From contig NZ_JACRMG010000007.1 of assembly GCF_016219575.1 (NCBI RefSeq), forward strand, positions 1 through 64,000: a stretch of DNA of 64,000 nt, given 5' to 3'. Shown here in pieces: positions 9,167 to 16,714 of this stretch. The notes beneath the pieces were generated by a model that did not search any database, was not told the DNA's origin, and saw only the letters and a program-made list of their open reading frames with translations. This DNA is from Bradyrhizobium sp. (lineage in GTDB: Bacteria; Pseudomonadota; Alphaproteobacteria; Rhizobiales; Xanthobacteraceae). Position 1 is the stretch's first letter; each line of letters opens with the position of its first letter. A program made the translations under genes and the position numbers.

Positions 9167-9817
9167 ATGCCGGCCATGAAAGATCGCAACAAGCGCCAAT
9201 CCATCATCGATGCCTGCCTGCGCATGAACGCGCTGGGCATCAACCAGGGCACCTCGGGCAATATCAGCATCCGCCATGGCGATGGCCTGCTGATTACGCC
9301 GACCGGCACGCCTTACGAGACGATGCGGCCCGAGCAGATCGTCCAGATGGGCCTCGACGGCTCGCACGATCCGGCGCAGCGGCCGTCGAGCGAATGGCGG
9401 TTTCACCGCGATATCCTGAAGGCGCGGCCCGACGTGGAGGCCGTGGTGCATGCCCACCCCACCTACTGCACCGCGCTTGCGATCATGGGCATGGAAATTC
9501 CTCCGGTACACTACATGATTGCCTGCGCCGGCGGCGATACCGTCCGCTGCGCGCCCTACGCGACGTTCGGTACCCAGGAATTGTCCGATCATGCAGTACG
9601 TGCGCTGGAAGGCAGGTTCGCCTGCCTGCTCGCGCAGCACGGCATGATCGCGGTCGGGCCGTCGCTGGCGAAGGCAATGTGGCTGGCCGTGGAGGTCGAG
9701 ACGCTGGCGCGGCAATATCACGCGTCCCTCCAGATCGGGAAACCGCCGCTGCTGTCGAAGGAGGAGATCGAGAAGGTGCGAGTCCGCATGGCGGGGTACG
9801 GCCACGCGGACAGGTGA
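9167..9817 (+). CDS. Class II aldolase family protein, candidate methylthioribulose-1-phosphate aldolase
   Basis: The 216-residue protein has the class II aldolase/adducin fold signatures: NQGTSGNISIR, TPTGTPYE, the Glu of SSEWRFH, the metal pair in VHAHPTYCTALA and the third His in LLAQHGMIAVG. These match the Zn ligands and acid/base Glu of fuculose-1-phosphate aldolase. The ATG at 9167 is chosen; the one at 9176 is nearly as good. It lies divergent to mtnP-mtnA. In Rhodospirillum rubrum an Ald2-type aldolase next to mtnP and mtnA cleaves methylthioribulose-1-phosphate to DHAP and methylthioacetaldehyde (established for that organism). The same role is inferred here; MtnB dehydratase is the alternative. 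Confidence 0.88.
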   Translation: MPAMKDRNKRQSIIDACLRMNALGINQGTSGNISIRHGDGLLITPTGTPYETMRPEQIVQMGLDGSHDPAQRPSSEWRFHRDILKARPDVEAVVHAHPTYCTALAIMGMEIPPVHYMIACAGGDTVRCAPYATFGTQELSDHAVRALEGRFACLLAQHGMIAVGPSLAKAMWLAVEVETLARQYHASLQIGKPPLLSKEEIEKVRVRMAGYGHADR

Positions 9818-9839
9818 ATGAAGGCCTGCGCTACCGGCG

Positions 9840-10826
9840 TTACTTGGCGATGAAACCGGCCTGATTCATCAGAGACGCATTGAGCTTGTCGTCTTCCTCG
9901 AGGAACTGGACCATGTCCTTTCCGGTGAGGAAGATCGGCTTCAGCGCCTGCTTCTCCATGTAGTCCTTGTATTCGGGGGTCTGCGTCACCTTCTGGAACA
10001 GGTCGACATAGAACGCCTGCTGGTCCGGCGTGACCTTGCCGGGCAGGAACATGGCGCGCAGCATCAGATACTGCACGTCGAGGCCTTCTTCCTTGCAGGT
10101 CGGGATGTCGCTCCAGGACTGCGTTTCCGTAACCTTGGTCTTGTAGGCGATGCGCTCCTTGTCGAACACGCAGAGCGCGCGAACCTGGCCCGCGCGCCAG
10201 ACTTCGAGGTTTTCGGAGGGGTTGTTGACGTTGGCCTCCGTGTGCCCGCCGACCAGCTGCGTCGCCGCCTCACCGCCGGACTTGTAAGGCAGATAGGAGA
10301 ATTTGGCTCCGGTCTTCTGCTCCATGAAAACAGTGAGCACGTGATCCTCGCGCTTGGAGCCGGTGCCGCCCATCTTGAAGGGCGAGCTTGCGGCCTTCGC
10401 GGCGGCGATGAAGTCCTTCACGGTCTTCGGCCCCGACGCGTTGTCCCACAGCACGAACTGGTCCAGCGCGATGACAGACACCGGCGTGAGGTCGCGCCAG
10501 TTGAACGGAATCTTCGCCGACAGCGGCAACATGTAGATCAGCGAATAGGCAATCAGCACCTTGTTGGCATCGCCGTCGCTGGACTTCATGTACATCAGCG
10601 CTTCCGCACCCGATGCGCCGCCCTTCAGCGACACCACCATCGGCTGCTTCATCAAATTGTTCTTCTGGATCGCGGCCTGCATCATCCGCGCCATCTGGTC
10701 CGACGCCCCGCCGGCGCCGGCGGCGACGACGATCTCGACGGGTTTGGTCGGCTCCCAGGCGGCCGATGCCGGAGCGACTGCGATGACGGCGGCAAAGGCG
10801 GCCGCGGCTTTGAGGACATGTCTCAC
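9840..10826 (-). CDS. tctC: TctC/Bug-type periplasmic solute-binding protein
   Basis: The 328-residue protein starts with a clear Sec signal peptide (MRHVLKAAAAFAAVIAVAPASA followed by AWEP). It then shows the Bug pattern: PVEIVVAAGAGGASDQMARMMQ, FKMGGTGSKREDHVL, SYLPYKSGGEAATQLVGGH and a C-terminal SLMNQAGFIAK. Its glycine-rich AGAGGASD loop replaces the usual GPGGG-D loop. It would deliver a carboxylate to a TctAB permease, plausibly the one encoded 3 kb downstream on the same strand, although the divergent aldolase and the mtn genes lie between. It converges with the aldolase gene with a gap of 22 bp. Confidence 0.9.
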   Translation of the reverse strand: MRHVLKAAAAFAAVIAVAPASAAWEPTKPVEIVVAAGAGGASDQMARMMQAAIQKNNLMKQPMVVSLKGGASGAEALMYMKSSDGDANKVLIAYSLIYMLPLSAKIPFNWRDLTPVSVIALDQFVLWDNASGPKTVKDFIAAAKAASSPFKMGGTGSKREDHVLTVFMEQKTGAKFSYLPYKSGGEAATQLVGGHTEANVNNPSENLEVWRAGQVRALCVFDKERIAYKTKVTETQSWSDIPTCKEEGLDVQYLMLRAMFLPGKVTPDQQAFYVDLFQKVTQTPEYKDYMEKQALKPIFLTGKDMVQFLEEDDKLNASLMNQAGFIAK

Positions 10827-10981
10827 GCGTCTCTTCCCTGTATTCTTGTTCTAGCTGAGGAAAAGTGCCCAGCATGAGGATCCATTGTGCGCAGTCATCC
10901 GCGCAAGTTCAAGACGAGCTGTCGTCGCAGCCATATGATTTTCGCATGATTCGATCGGCCGGGTCACCGAACCGGCGCCAG

Positions 10982-11779
10982 CTACTTGCCCTTCCAGTTC
11001 GGCGTCCGCTTGCTCAGGAAGGCGTCCATGCCTTCGCGGAAATCCTCGCTCATATAGGCCTTGAGGATCAGGTCTTCGCCCTCGTCGCGCGACAGCGTGC
11101 GGCGGATGCGGCGCACCGCTTCCTTGGTGACCTCCAGTGTGATCGGCGCGTGGCTCGCGACGAGCCTGGCGGTTTCGTCCGCCCGGCGCTGCAGCACCAT
11201 GACGTCAGGCACGATTTCGTTGAGCAAGCCAAGCGCAAGCGCTTCCTGTGCTTCAACAAGCCGCGCCTTGAAGATCAGATCCTTGGTGCGCGCGGGACCG
11301 ACCAGCGAGACCAGGCGGGAGATGTTCGACATCGACAGGCAATTGCCGAGCGTGCGCGCGATCGGAAAGCCGATGCGCGTTGACTCGGTGCCGATGCGGA
11401 TGTCGCAGCAGGCCGCAATTCCCGCGCCGCCGCCGGTGCAAGCGCCGGCGATCGCCGCAATAACGGGTACCCGGCAGGATTCCAGCGTGCCGAGCACGCG
11501 GTCGATCCGCGCTTCATAATCGAGCGCGTCCTGCGCGGTCTTGAACGCGCGGAATTGCGAGATGTCGGTGCCGGAAGCGAATGCCTTGTCGCCCGAACCG
11601 GTAAGGATCAGCGCCTTGATCGAGCGGTCCTGATTGATGGACTCGCAGATGGAGGCCATCTGTTCGTACATCGCAAAGGTCAGCGCATTGCGCGCCTGCG
11701 GACGGTTGAAGGTGATCCGGGCGATGCCGTCCTCGACGGAATAGATCAGGTCTTCGGTGGCAGTGACCGGCGCATTCAT
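10982..11779 (-). CDS. Enoyl-CoA hydratase/isomerase family protein
   Basis: The 265-residue crotonase-fold protein shows VEDGIARITFNRPQARNALT at the N-terminus, the first oxyanion-hole segment GDKAFASGTDISQF, and the second AAIAGACTGGGAGIAACCDIRI. It ends in EDFREGMDAFLSKRTPNWKG, the usual family tail. The Glu residues used for hydration in classical ECH are not clearly placed, so the exact reaction (hydratase, isomerase, hydrolase) is open. It lies 39 bp downstream of the aminotransferase gene on the same strand and may share its transcript. Confidence 0.88.
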   Translation of the reverse strand: MNAPVTATEDLIYSVEDGIARITFNRPQARNALTFAMYEQMASICESINQDRSIKALILTGSGDKAFASGTDISQFRAFKTAQDALDYEARIDRVLGTLESCRVPVIAAIAGACTGGGAGIAACCDIRIGTESTRIGFPIARTLGNCLSMSNISRLVSLVGPARTKDLIFKARLVEAQEALALGLLNEIVPDVMVLQRRADETARLVASHAPITLEVTKEAVRRIRRTLSRDEGEDLILKAYMSEDFREGMDAFLSKRTPNWKGK

Positions 11780-11818
11780 CCTGGCTCTTTCTCTTTTCTC
11801 GCGTGGACCGATGCCGCC

Positions 11819-13018
11819 TCAGGCGACCGCCGCCTTCGGCATTGGCACCACGTCGCGTCCCTTCAGCACGTCCATCGCCGCCAGGACACCGCCGCTGCGA
11901 TGCGGAACCTCGGCGAGGTCGAGACCCATCTCGACGCCCGACAGCGTGCCCATCAGCATGAGGTCGTTGAAATGACCGATATGGCCGATGCGGAACAGCT
12001 TGCCCTTGACCTTGTTGAGGCCGGTGCCGAGCGACATGTCGAAATTCTCTAGCACCACCTTGCGGAAGGCGTCGGCGTCATGGCCCTCGGGCATCCGTAC
12101 GCCGGTCAGTGCCGGCGAATGTGCATTCGGATCGAGGCACTGCGTCTCCAACCCCCACACCTTGATCGCAGCACGTGTGGCGGCGCTATGGCGCTTGTGG
12201 CGGGCGAACACGTTCTCGAGACCTTCTTCCTCGAGCATCCTGACCGCTTCGCGCAGGCCAAACAGCAGATTGGTCGCCGGCGTATAGGGCCAGGTGCCGG
12301 CCTTGTTGATGTTGATGACCTCCTGCCAGTCCCAATAGGACCGCATCGCCGTGTTGGTCCTGGCCACCGCAAGCGCCTTTTCCGAGACCGCGTTGAAGCC
12401 GAGACCCGGAGGCAGCATCAGGCCCTTCTGCGAGCCCGCCACCGACACATCGATGCCCCAGGCGTCGTGCTCATATTCGAGCGAGCCGAGGCCGGAGATG
12501 GTGTCGACCATCAAGAGCGCCGGATGCTTGAGCGCATCCATGATCTTGCGAACTTCGCGCGGGTCGGTGACGCAGGCGGTCGAGGTCTCGTTATGGACCA
12601 CGCAGACCGCCTTGATCTTGTGCCCCTTGTCGGCCGACAGCCGCGCCTCGATCTGGGTGAGGTCGGCCCCATGACGCCAATCGCCCGGGATGAAGTCGAC
12701 GTCCAGCTTGAACTTGTCGGCGATACCGCGCCACAGCACGGCAAACTGGCCGGTCTCGGCCATCAGCACCTTGTCGCCGGGGGCGAGCGTATTGACGATC
12801 GCGGCTTCCCAGGCGCCGGTTCCCGAGGACGGATAGATGATCACGGGCTGCTTGGTGCGGAACACCCGCTGCATGGCCGCCATGACGGCAAAACCGATCT
12901 CGGCGAATTCCGGACCGCGATGGTCCATGGTCGGCATATCCATGGCGCGCAGCACCCGGTCCGGCACATTGGTCGGTCCCGGAATCTGCAGAAAATGCCT
13001 TCCAGTATGCACGGTCAT
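11819..13018 (-). CDS. Serine/alanine-glyoxylate aminotransferase (class V PLP enzyme)
   Basis: The 399-residue protein starts with the family's PGPTNVPDRVLRAMDMPTMDHRG, and the substrate loop YPSSGTGAWEAA follows. The PLP lysine is in VAGSQKGLMLPPGLGF, and the C-terminal half carries RIGHIGHFND. Such enzymes transfer the amino group of serine or alanine to glyoxylate. Start at 13018 is set by homology; the ORF continues upstream but would run into the divergent gene's region. Its neighbour on the other strand is a fused FAD/Fe-S oxidoreductase of the glycolate/lactate oxidase type, so the pair may channel glyoxylate to glycine. Confidence 0.92.
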   Translation of the reverse strand: MTVHTGRHFLQIPGPTNVPDRVLRAMDMPTMDHRGPEFAEIGFAVMAAMQRVFRTKQPVIIYPSSGTGAWEAAIVNTLAPGDKVLMAETGQFAVLWRGIADKFKLDVDFIPGDWRHGADLTQIEARLSADKGHKIKAVCVVHNETSTACVTDPREVRKIMDALKHPALLMVDTISGLGSLEYEHDAWGIDVSVAGSQKGLMLPPGLGFNAVSEKALAVARTNTAMRSYWDWQEVININKAGTWPYTPATNLLFGLREAVRMLEEEGLENVFARHKRHSAATRAAIKVWGLETQCLDPNAHSPALTGVRMPEGHDADAFRKVVLENFDMSLGTGLNKVKGKLFRIGHIGHFNDLMLMGTLSGVEMGLDLAEVPHRSGGVLAAMDVLKGRDVVPMPKAAVA

Positions 13019-13198
13019 GGGCGTCCTTCCCGGTCTTGCCTTGTCTTCCCTTGGCTTTGCGAGCCGCTCGAATACCACTATTCGGCGGACTTGTCCCACG
13101 CCTGGTGGGGGCTGCCATTGCGCAATGGGCAGGGCTTCGCCTTGCCAAGCCGAGGGCAGGAAGGCAAGACAGTTCAAGGACATCGGGCGAGACCATCC

Positions 13199-16189
13199 AT
13201 GGCGGCAACGAAGGCCGGAAAGTCGCGAAATTCGGCGGAAAACAGCGCGCTTGCCGCGCGGCTTTCGCGTGAAATCACGGGCGATATCCTGTTCGACGCC
13301 TTCAGTCGCGGCCGCTATGCCACTGACGCCTCCTTCTACCAGATCGTGCCGGCCGGGGTCGTGGTGCCCCGCAGCATGGACGAGGCGCTCAAGGCGCTCG
13401 CCATCTGCCGGGACGACGGCCGAATCGTCACCCCGCGCGGCGGCGGTACCTCGCAATGCGGCCAGACCATCAATGAGGGCATCGTTGTCGATTTCTCAAA
13501 GCACCTGAACCGACTCGTCTCGCTCGATGTGGAAAGCCGAACCTGCGTGGTCCAACCCGGCATCGTGCTCGACGACCTCAACCGGCAACTGAAAAAGCAC
13601 GGGTTGTGGTTTCCGGTCGACGTCTCCACCGCCTCCCGCGCCACCATCGGCGGCATGGCTGGCAACAATTCCTGCGGCGGCCGCTCGCTGCGCTACGGGA
13701 CCATGCGCGACAATACGTTGTCGATGGATGCGGCGCTGGCCGACGGAACATTGCTGCATTTCGGTGAGGTGCCGCGCGATCTCGCGCGGGCGAATTCGCC
13801 GGACAGCGGGCTTTCGCTGTTCCGCGACATGCTCGATCTCGGCGAGCGCGAGGCAGACGAAATCGCCGCGCGCTTCCCGAAAGTGCAGCGCCGGGTCGGC
13901 GGTTACAATCTCGATGCGCTGGTGCCGCGCAACGCGCCTAACAACCTGGCGCACCTGCTGGTCGGCTCCGAAGGCACCCTCGCCTTCACGACGCAGGTCG
14001 AACTGAAGCTGTGGCCGGCGATCCGCAACAAGGTGCTCGGCGTCTGCCATTTCGGCGGCTTTTACGAAGCGATGGATGCAGCCCAGCACCTGGTCAAGCT
14101 GCGGCCCATCGCGGTCGAACTGGTCGATCGCACCATGATCGCGCTCGGGCGCGACATCGCGATGTTCAGGCCGGTGATCGATGCGACCGTGCGCGGCGAT
14201 CCCGACGCGCTACTGATCGTGGAATTCGCCGAAGAGAACCACGTCGACAATCTGCAGAAATTGAAACACCTGTCCGAATTGATGTCGGACCTCGGATTCG
14301 ACTGGAACCGCCCCCAGCGCAAATGGGGTGGCGTAGTCGATGTCGTCGAACCGGAGACACAGACGGCAATCGCGGATTTCCGCACGTCCGGTCTCAACGT
14401 CATGATGTCGATGAAGCAGGAAGGAAAGCCGGTCTCCTTCGTCGAGGACTGCGCGGTGCCGCTGCCGCATCTCGCCGACTACACCGAGCGGCTGAACGCC
14501 ATCTTTGCCAAGCATGGCACCCGCGGCACCATGTATGCGCACGCCTCCGAAGGCTGCCTGCATGTACGCCCTGTGCTGAACCTGAAGCTTGAAAAGGACG
14601 TCAAGGCGATGCGCGCCATTGCGGAGGAAGCCTTCTCCATGGTGCGGGAATACAAGGGATCGCATTCCGGCGAGCATGGCGACGGCCTCGTGCGCTCTGA
14701 ATTCCACGAAAGCATGTTCGGCGAACGCATCATCGCCGATTTCAAGGAGGTGAAGCAGCGCTTCGATCCGGGTCAGACGCTCAATCCCGGCAAGATCGTC
14801 GATCCGCCGAAAATGGATGATCGCTCGCTGTTCCGCTATTCGCCGGACTATCGCGTCGGCGAGCTGAAAACTGCGCTTGACTGGTCGGCGTATCCCGGGG
14901 CCGGAGGCGGCTTCCAAGGCGCCATCGAAATGTGCAACAACAACGGCGCCTGCCGCAAGCTCGAAGGCGGCGTGATGTGCCCGTCCTACCGCGCCACCCG
15001 CAACGAAAAGGACGTCACGCGCGGCCGTGCCAACACGCTGCGGCTTGCGATCTCCGGCCAGCTTGGCCCCGCCGCGCTGTCGTCCGACGAAATGATGGAG
15101 ACACTGAAACTTTGCGTCTCCTGCAAGGCCTGCCGGCATGAATGCCCTGTTGGCGTCGACATGGCCAAGATGAAGATCGAGGTGCTGGCGGCGCGGGCGG
15201 CAAGACACGGGCTTTCGTTGCGAGACCGGCTGGTCGGGTACCTGCCGCGCTATGCCGGGCTTGCCTCGCGCTTTGCGCCGATTGCGAACTGGCGCAACCG
15301 CAGTCCGTTGCTGCGAATCCTGTTCGAGAAGTTTGCCGGTATCAGCGCCAGGCGCGCCTTGCCCGCCTTCCGCCGCGACGTGTTCGCGCCCGACGCCGAA
15401 GTTTTCGGTCCCGCCGATGGACGCGAAGTCGTACTGTTTGCCGATACCTTCAATCGCACTTACGAGCGAGAGAACCTCGACGCCGCATTGCGGGTGCTGG
15501 TGGAGGCCGGCTACCGCATCCACATTCCACAGCCCGCCGATGGGAGACGGCCCTTGTGTTGCGGACGCACGTTCCTGTCCGCCGGCCTCGTCGATCAGGC
15601 GCGTGAGGAACTGGCCCGTCTCGTTGCGACCTACTCCCCGTTCGCCGCGCGCGGTGTGCCGATCATCGGGCTGGAGCCGAGTTGCCTGCTCACCCTGCGC
15701 GATGAATTGCTGTCGCTACGATCCGACAATGACGCCAGGGCGATCAGCGCGCACGCACTGCTGTTCGAGGAATTCCTGGTGCGCGAGGCCGAGGCCGGAC
15801 GGCTGAAACTGCCGCTCGGTGCGATCGCAGGCCAAGCGCTGGTGCACGGCCACTGCCACCAAAAATCGTTCGGTGCGTTCAAGCCGGTGGAGAAGGCGCT
15901 GCGGCTGATACCGGAATTGAAGGTCGAGGTGATCGAGTCCAGTTGCTGCGGCATGGCCGGCGCCTTCGGCTACGGCGCGGACACTTATCAGGCCTCGATG
16001 GAAATGGCCGAACTGTCGCTACTGCCGGCCGTGCGCCGCGCCGACACCGACACCATCGTCGTCGCCGACGGCACCTCCTGCCGCCAACAGATCAAGGATG
16101 GCGCCGCGCGCGAAGCGATCCATGTCGCCCGCGTGCTGGGGATGAGCCTCGACAAAATGAAATCAACATCTGCCAATACGAAGGAATAA
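13199..16189 (+). CDS. Fused FAD-binding and 4Fe-4S oxidoreductase (GlcD-GlcF-like)
   Basis: This 996-residue protein joins a FAD-linked oxidase to an iron-sulfur subunit. Residues about 40-190 form the FAD type 4 domain (VTPRGGGTSQCGQTIN, SRATIGGMAGNNSCGGRSLRYG). The C-terminal oxidase domain follows to about residue 540, ending in SGEHGDGLVRSEF and LNPGKIVDPP. Cysteines near CNNNGACRK/CPSYRAT and CVSCKACRHECPVG bind 4Fe-4S clusters. Two CCG motifs (RPLCCGRTFLSAG, SSCCGMAGAFGY) complete it. It probably oxidises a 2-hydroxyacid such as D-lactate or glycolate. The ATG at 13199 begins the conserved part; the long in-frame extension upstream is antisense to the aminotransferase gene. A GlcG-like gene follows by 4 bp. 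Confidence 0.9.
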   Translation: MAATKAGKSRNSAENSALAARLSREITGDILFDAFSRGRYATDASFYQIVPAGVVVPRSMDEALKALAICRDDGRIVTPRGGGTSQCGQTINEGIVVDFSKHLNRLVSLDVESRTCVVQPGIVLDDLNRQLKKHGLWFPVDVSTASRATIGGMAGNNSCGGRSLRYGTMRDNTLSMDAALADGTLLHFGEVPRDLARANSPDSGLSLFRDMLDLGEREADEIAARFPKVQRRVGGYNLDALVPRNAPNNLAHLLVGSEGTLAFTTQVELKLWPAIRNKVLGVCHFGGFYEAMDAAQHLVKLRPIAVELVDRTMIALGRDIAMFRPVIDATVRGDPDALLIVEFAEENHVDNLQKLKHLSELMSDLGFDWNRPQRKWGGVVDVVEPETQTAIADFRTSGLNVMMSMKQEGKPVSFVEDCAVPLPHLADYTERLNAIFAKHGTRGTMYAHASEGCLHVRPVLNLKLEKDVKAMRAIAEEAFSMVREYKGSHSGEHGDGLVRSEFHESMFGERIIADFKEVKQRFDPGQTLNPGKIVDPPKMDDRSLFRYSPDYRVGELKTALDWSAYPGAGGGFQGAIEMCNNNGACRKLEGGVMCPSYRATRNEKDVTRGRANTLRLAISGQLGPAALSSDEMMETLKLCVSCKACRHECPVGVDMAKMKIEVLAARAARHGLSLRDRLVGYLPRYAGLASRFAPIANWRNRSPLLRILFEKFAGISARRALPAFRRDVFAPDAEVFGPADGREVVLFADTFNRTYERENLDAALRVLVEAGYRIHIPQPADGRRPLCCGRTFLSAGLVDQAREELARLVATYSPFAARGVPIIGLEPSCLLTLRDELLSLRSDNDARAISAHALLFEEFLVREAEAGRLKLPLGAIAGQALVHGHCHQKSFGAFKPVEKALRLIPELKVEVIESSCCGMAGAFGYGADTYQASMEMAELSLLPAVRRADTDTIVVADGTSCRQQIKDGAAREAIHVARVLGMSLDKMKSTSANTKE

Positions 16190-16193
16190 TTTC

Positions 16194-16622
16194 ATGGCCG
16201 AACTGACCCTCGAAGTCGCCCGCAAGATCCTCGATGCCGCCCTGGCAAAAGGCGTCGAGAAGAAACTGAAGCCGCTGGTGATCACGATCCTGGATGCGCG
16301 CGGCGCCGTGAAGGTCACCGCCGCGCAGGACGGCACCAGCCTGATGCGGGCCGAGATCGCGCATGGCAAGGCCTATGGCGCGCTGGCGCTCGGCATGGGT
16401 TCACGGGCGCTGTTCCAGCGCGCGCAGGAACAGGCCTACTTCGTCAGTGCAGTGAATGCGCTTGCGCAAGGCCGGCTGGTCCCGGTCCCGGGCGGCGTGC
16501 TGATCCAGGACGGCACCAAACTGCTCGGCGCCGTCGGCGTCAGCGGTGACACGTCAGATAATGACGAGATCTGCGCTGTCGCCGGCATCGAGGCGGCCGG
16601 ACTGAAGGCGAACGCCGGCTAG
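16194..16622 (+). CDS. GlcG/HbpS family (DUF336) protein
   Basis: The 142-residue protein matches GlcG/HbpS: LTLEVARKILDAALAKG, VITILDARGAVKVTAAQDGT, the SLMRAEIAHGKAYGAL helix, PVPGGVLIQDG and a closing GAVGVSGDTSDNDEIC. Family members bind haem or act as accessory proteins of the glycolate oxidase locus. It follows the FAD/Fe-S oxidoreductase by only 4 bp and is almost certainly co-transcribed, consistent with a 2-hydroxyacid oxidation module. No signal peptide is seen, so it is cytoplasmic. Confidence 0.9.
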   Translation: MAELTLEVARKILDAALAKGVEKKLKPLVITILDARGAVKVTAAQDGTSLMRAEIAHGKAYGALALGMGSRALFQRAQEQAYFVSAVNALAQGRLVPVPGGVLIQDGTKLLGAVGVSGDTSDNDEICAVAGIEAAGLKANAG

Positions 16623-16714
16623 CCATTTGCCCGGCCGGGCCGGCTTGCGCTTTTCGCCGAAAGCCTTCAGGCCTTCCTTGACGTCTTCGGTCATCACAAG
16701 CCCCGCAATCTGGT
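16622..16714 (-). pseudogene. Remnant of an enoyl-CoA hydratase C-terminus
   Basis: Read on the minus strand, these 93 bases encode DQIAGLVMTEDVKEGLKAFG then EKRKPARPGKW, which matches the C-terminal tail of crotonase-family proteins. Compare DFREGMDAFLSKRTPNWKG in the gene at 10982 and MQEGIKAFMEKREPKFEGR in the gene at 60764. The rest of the gene is gone: the upstream sequence is the 3' end of the molybdopterin oxidoreductase in another frame. It is a relic left between two convergent genes. Confidence 0.7.

Noticed and set aside
12080..13198. 373-codon extension upstream of the FAD/Fe-S oxidoreductase
   Set aside because: It is antisense to the aminotransferase gene and has shadow-type composition; conserved protein begins at 13199.
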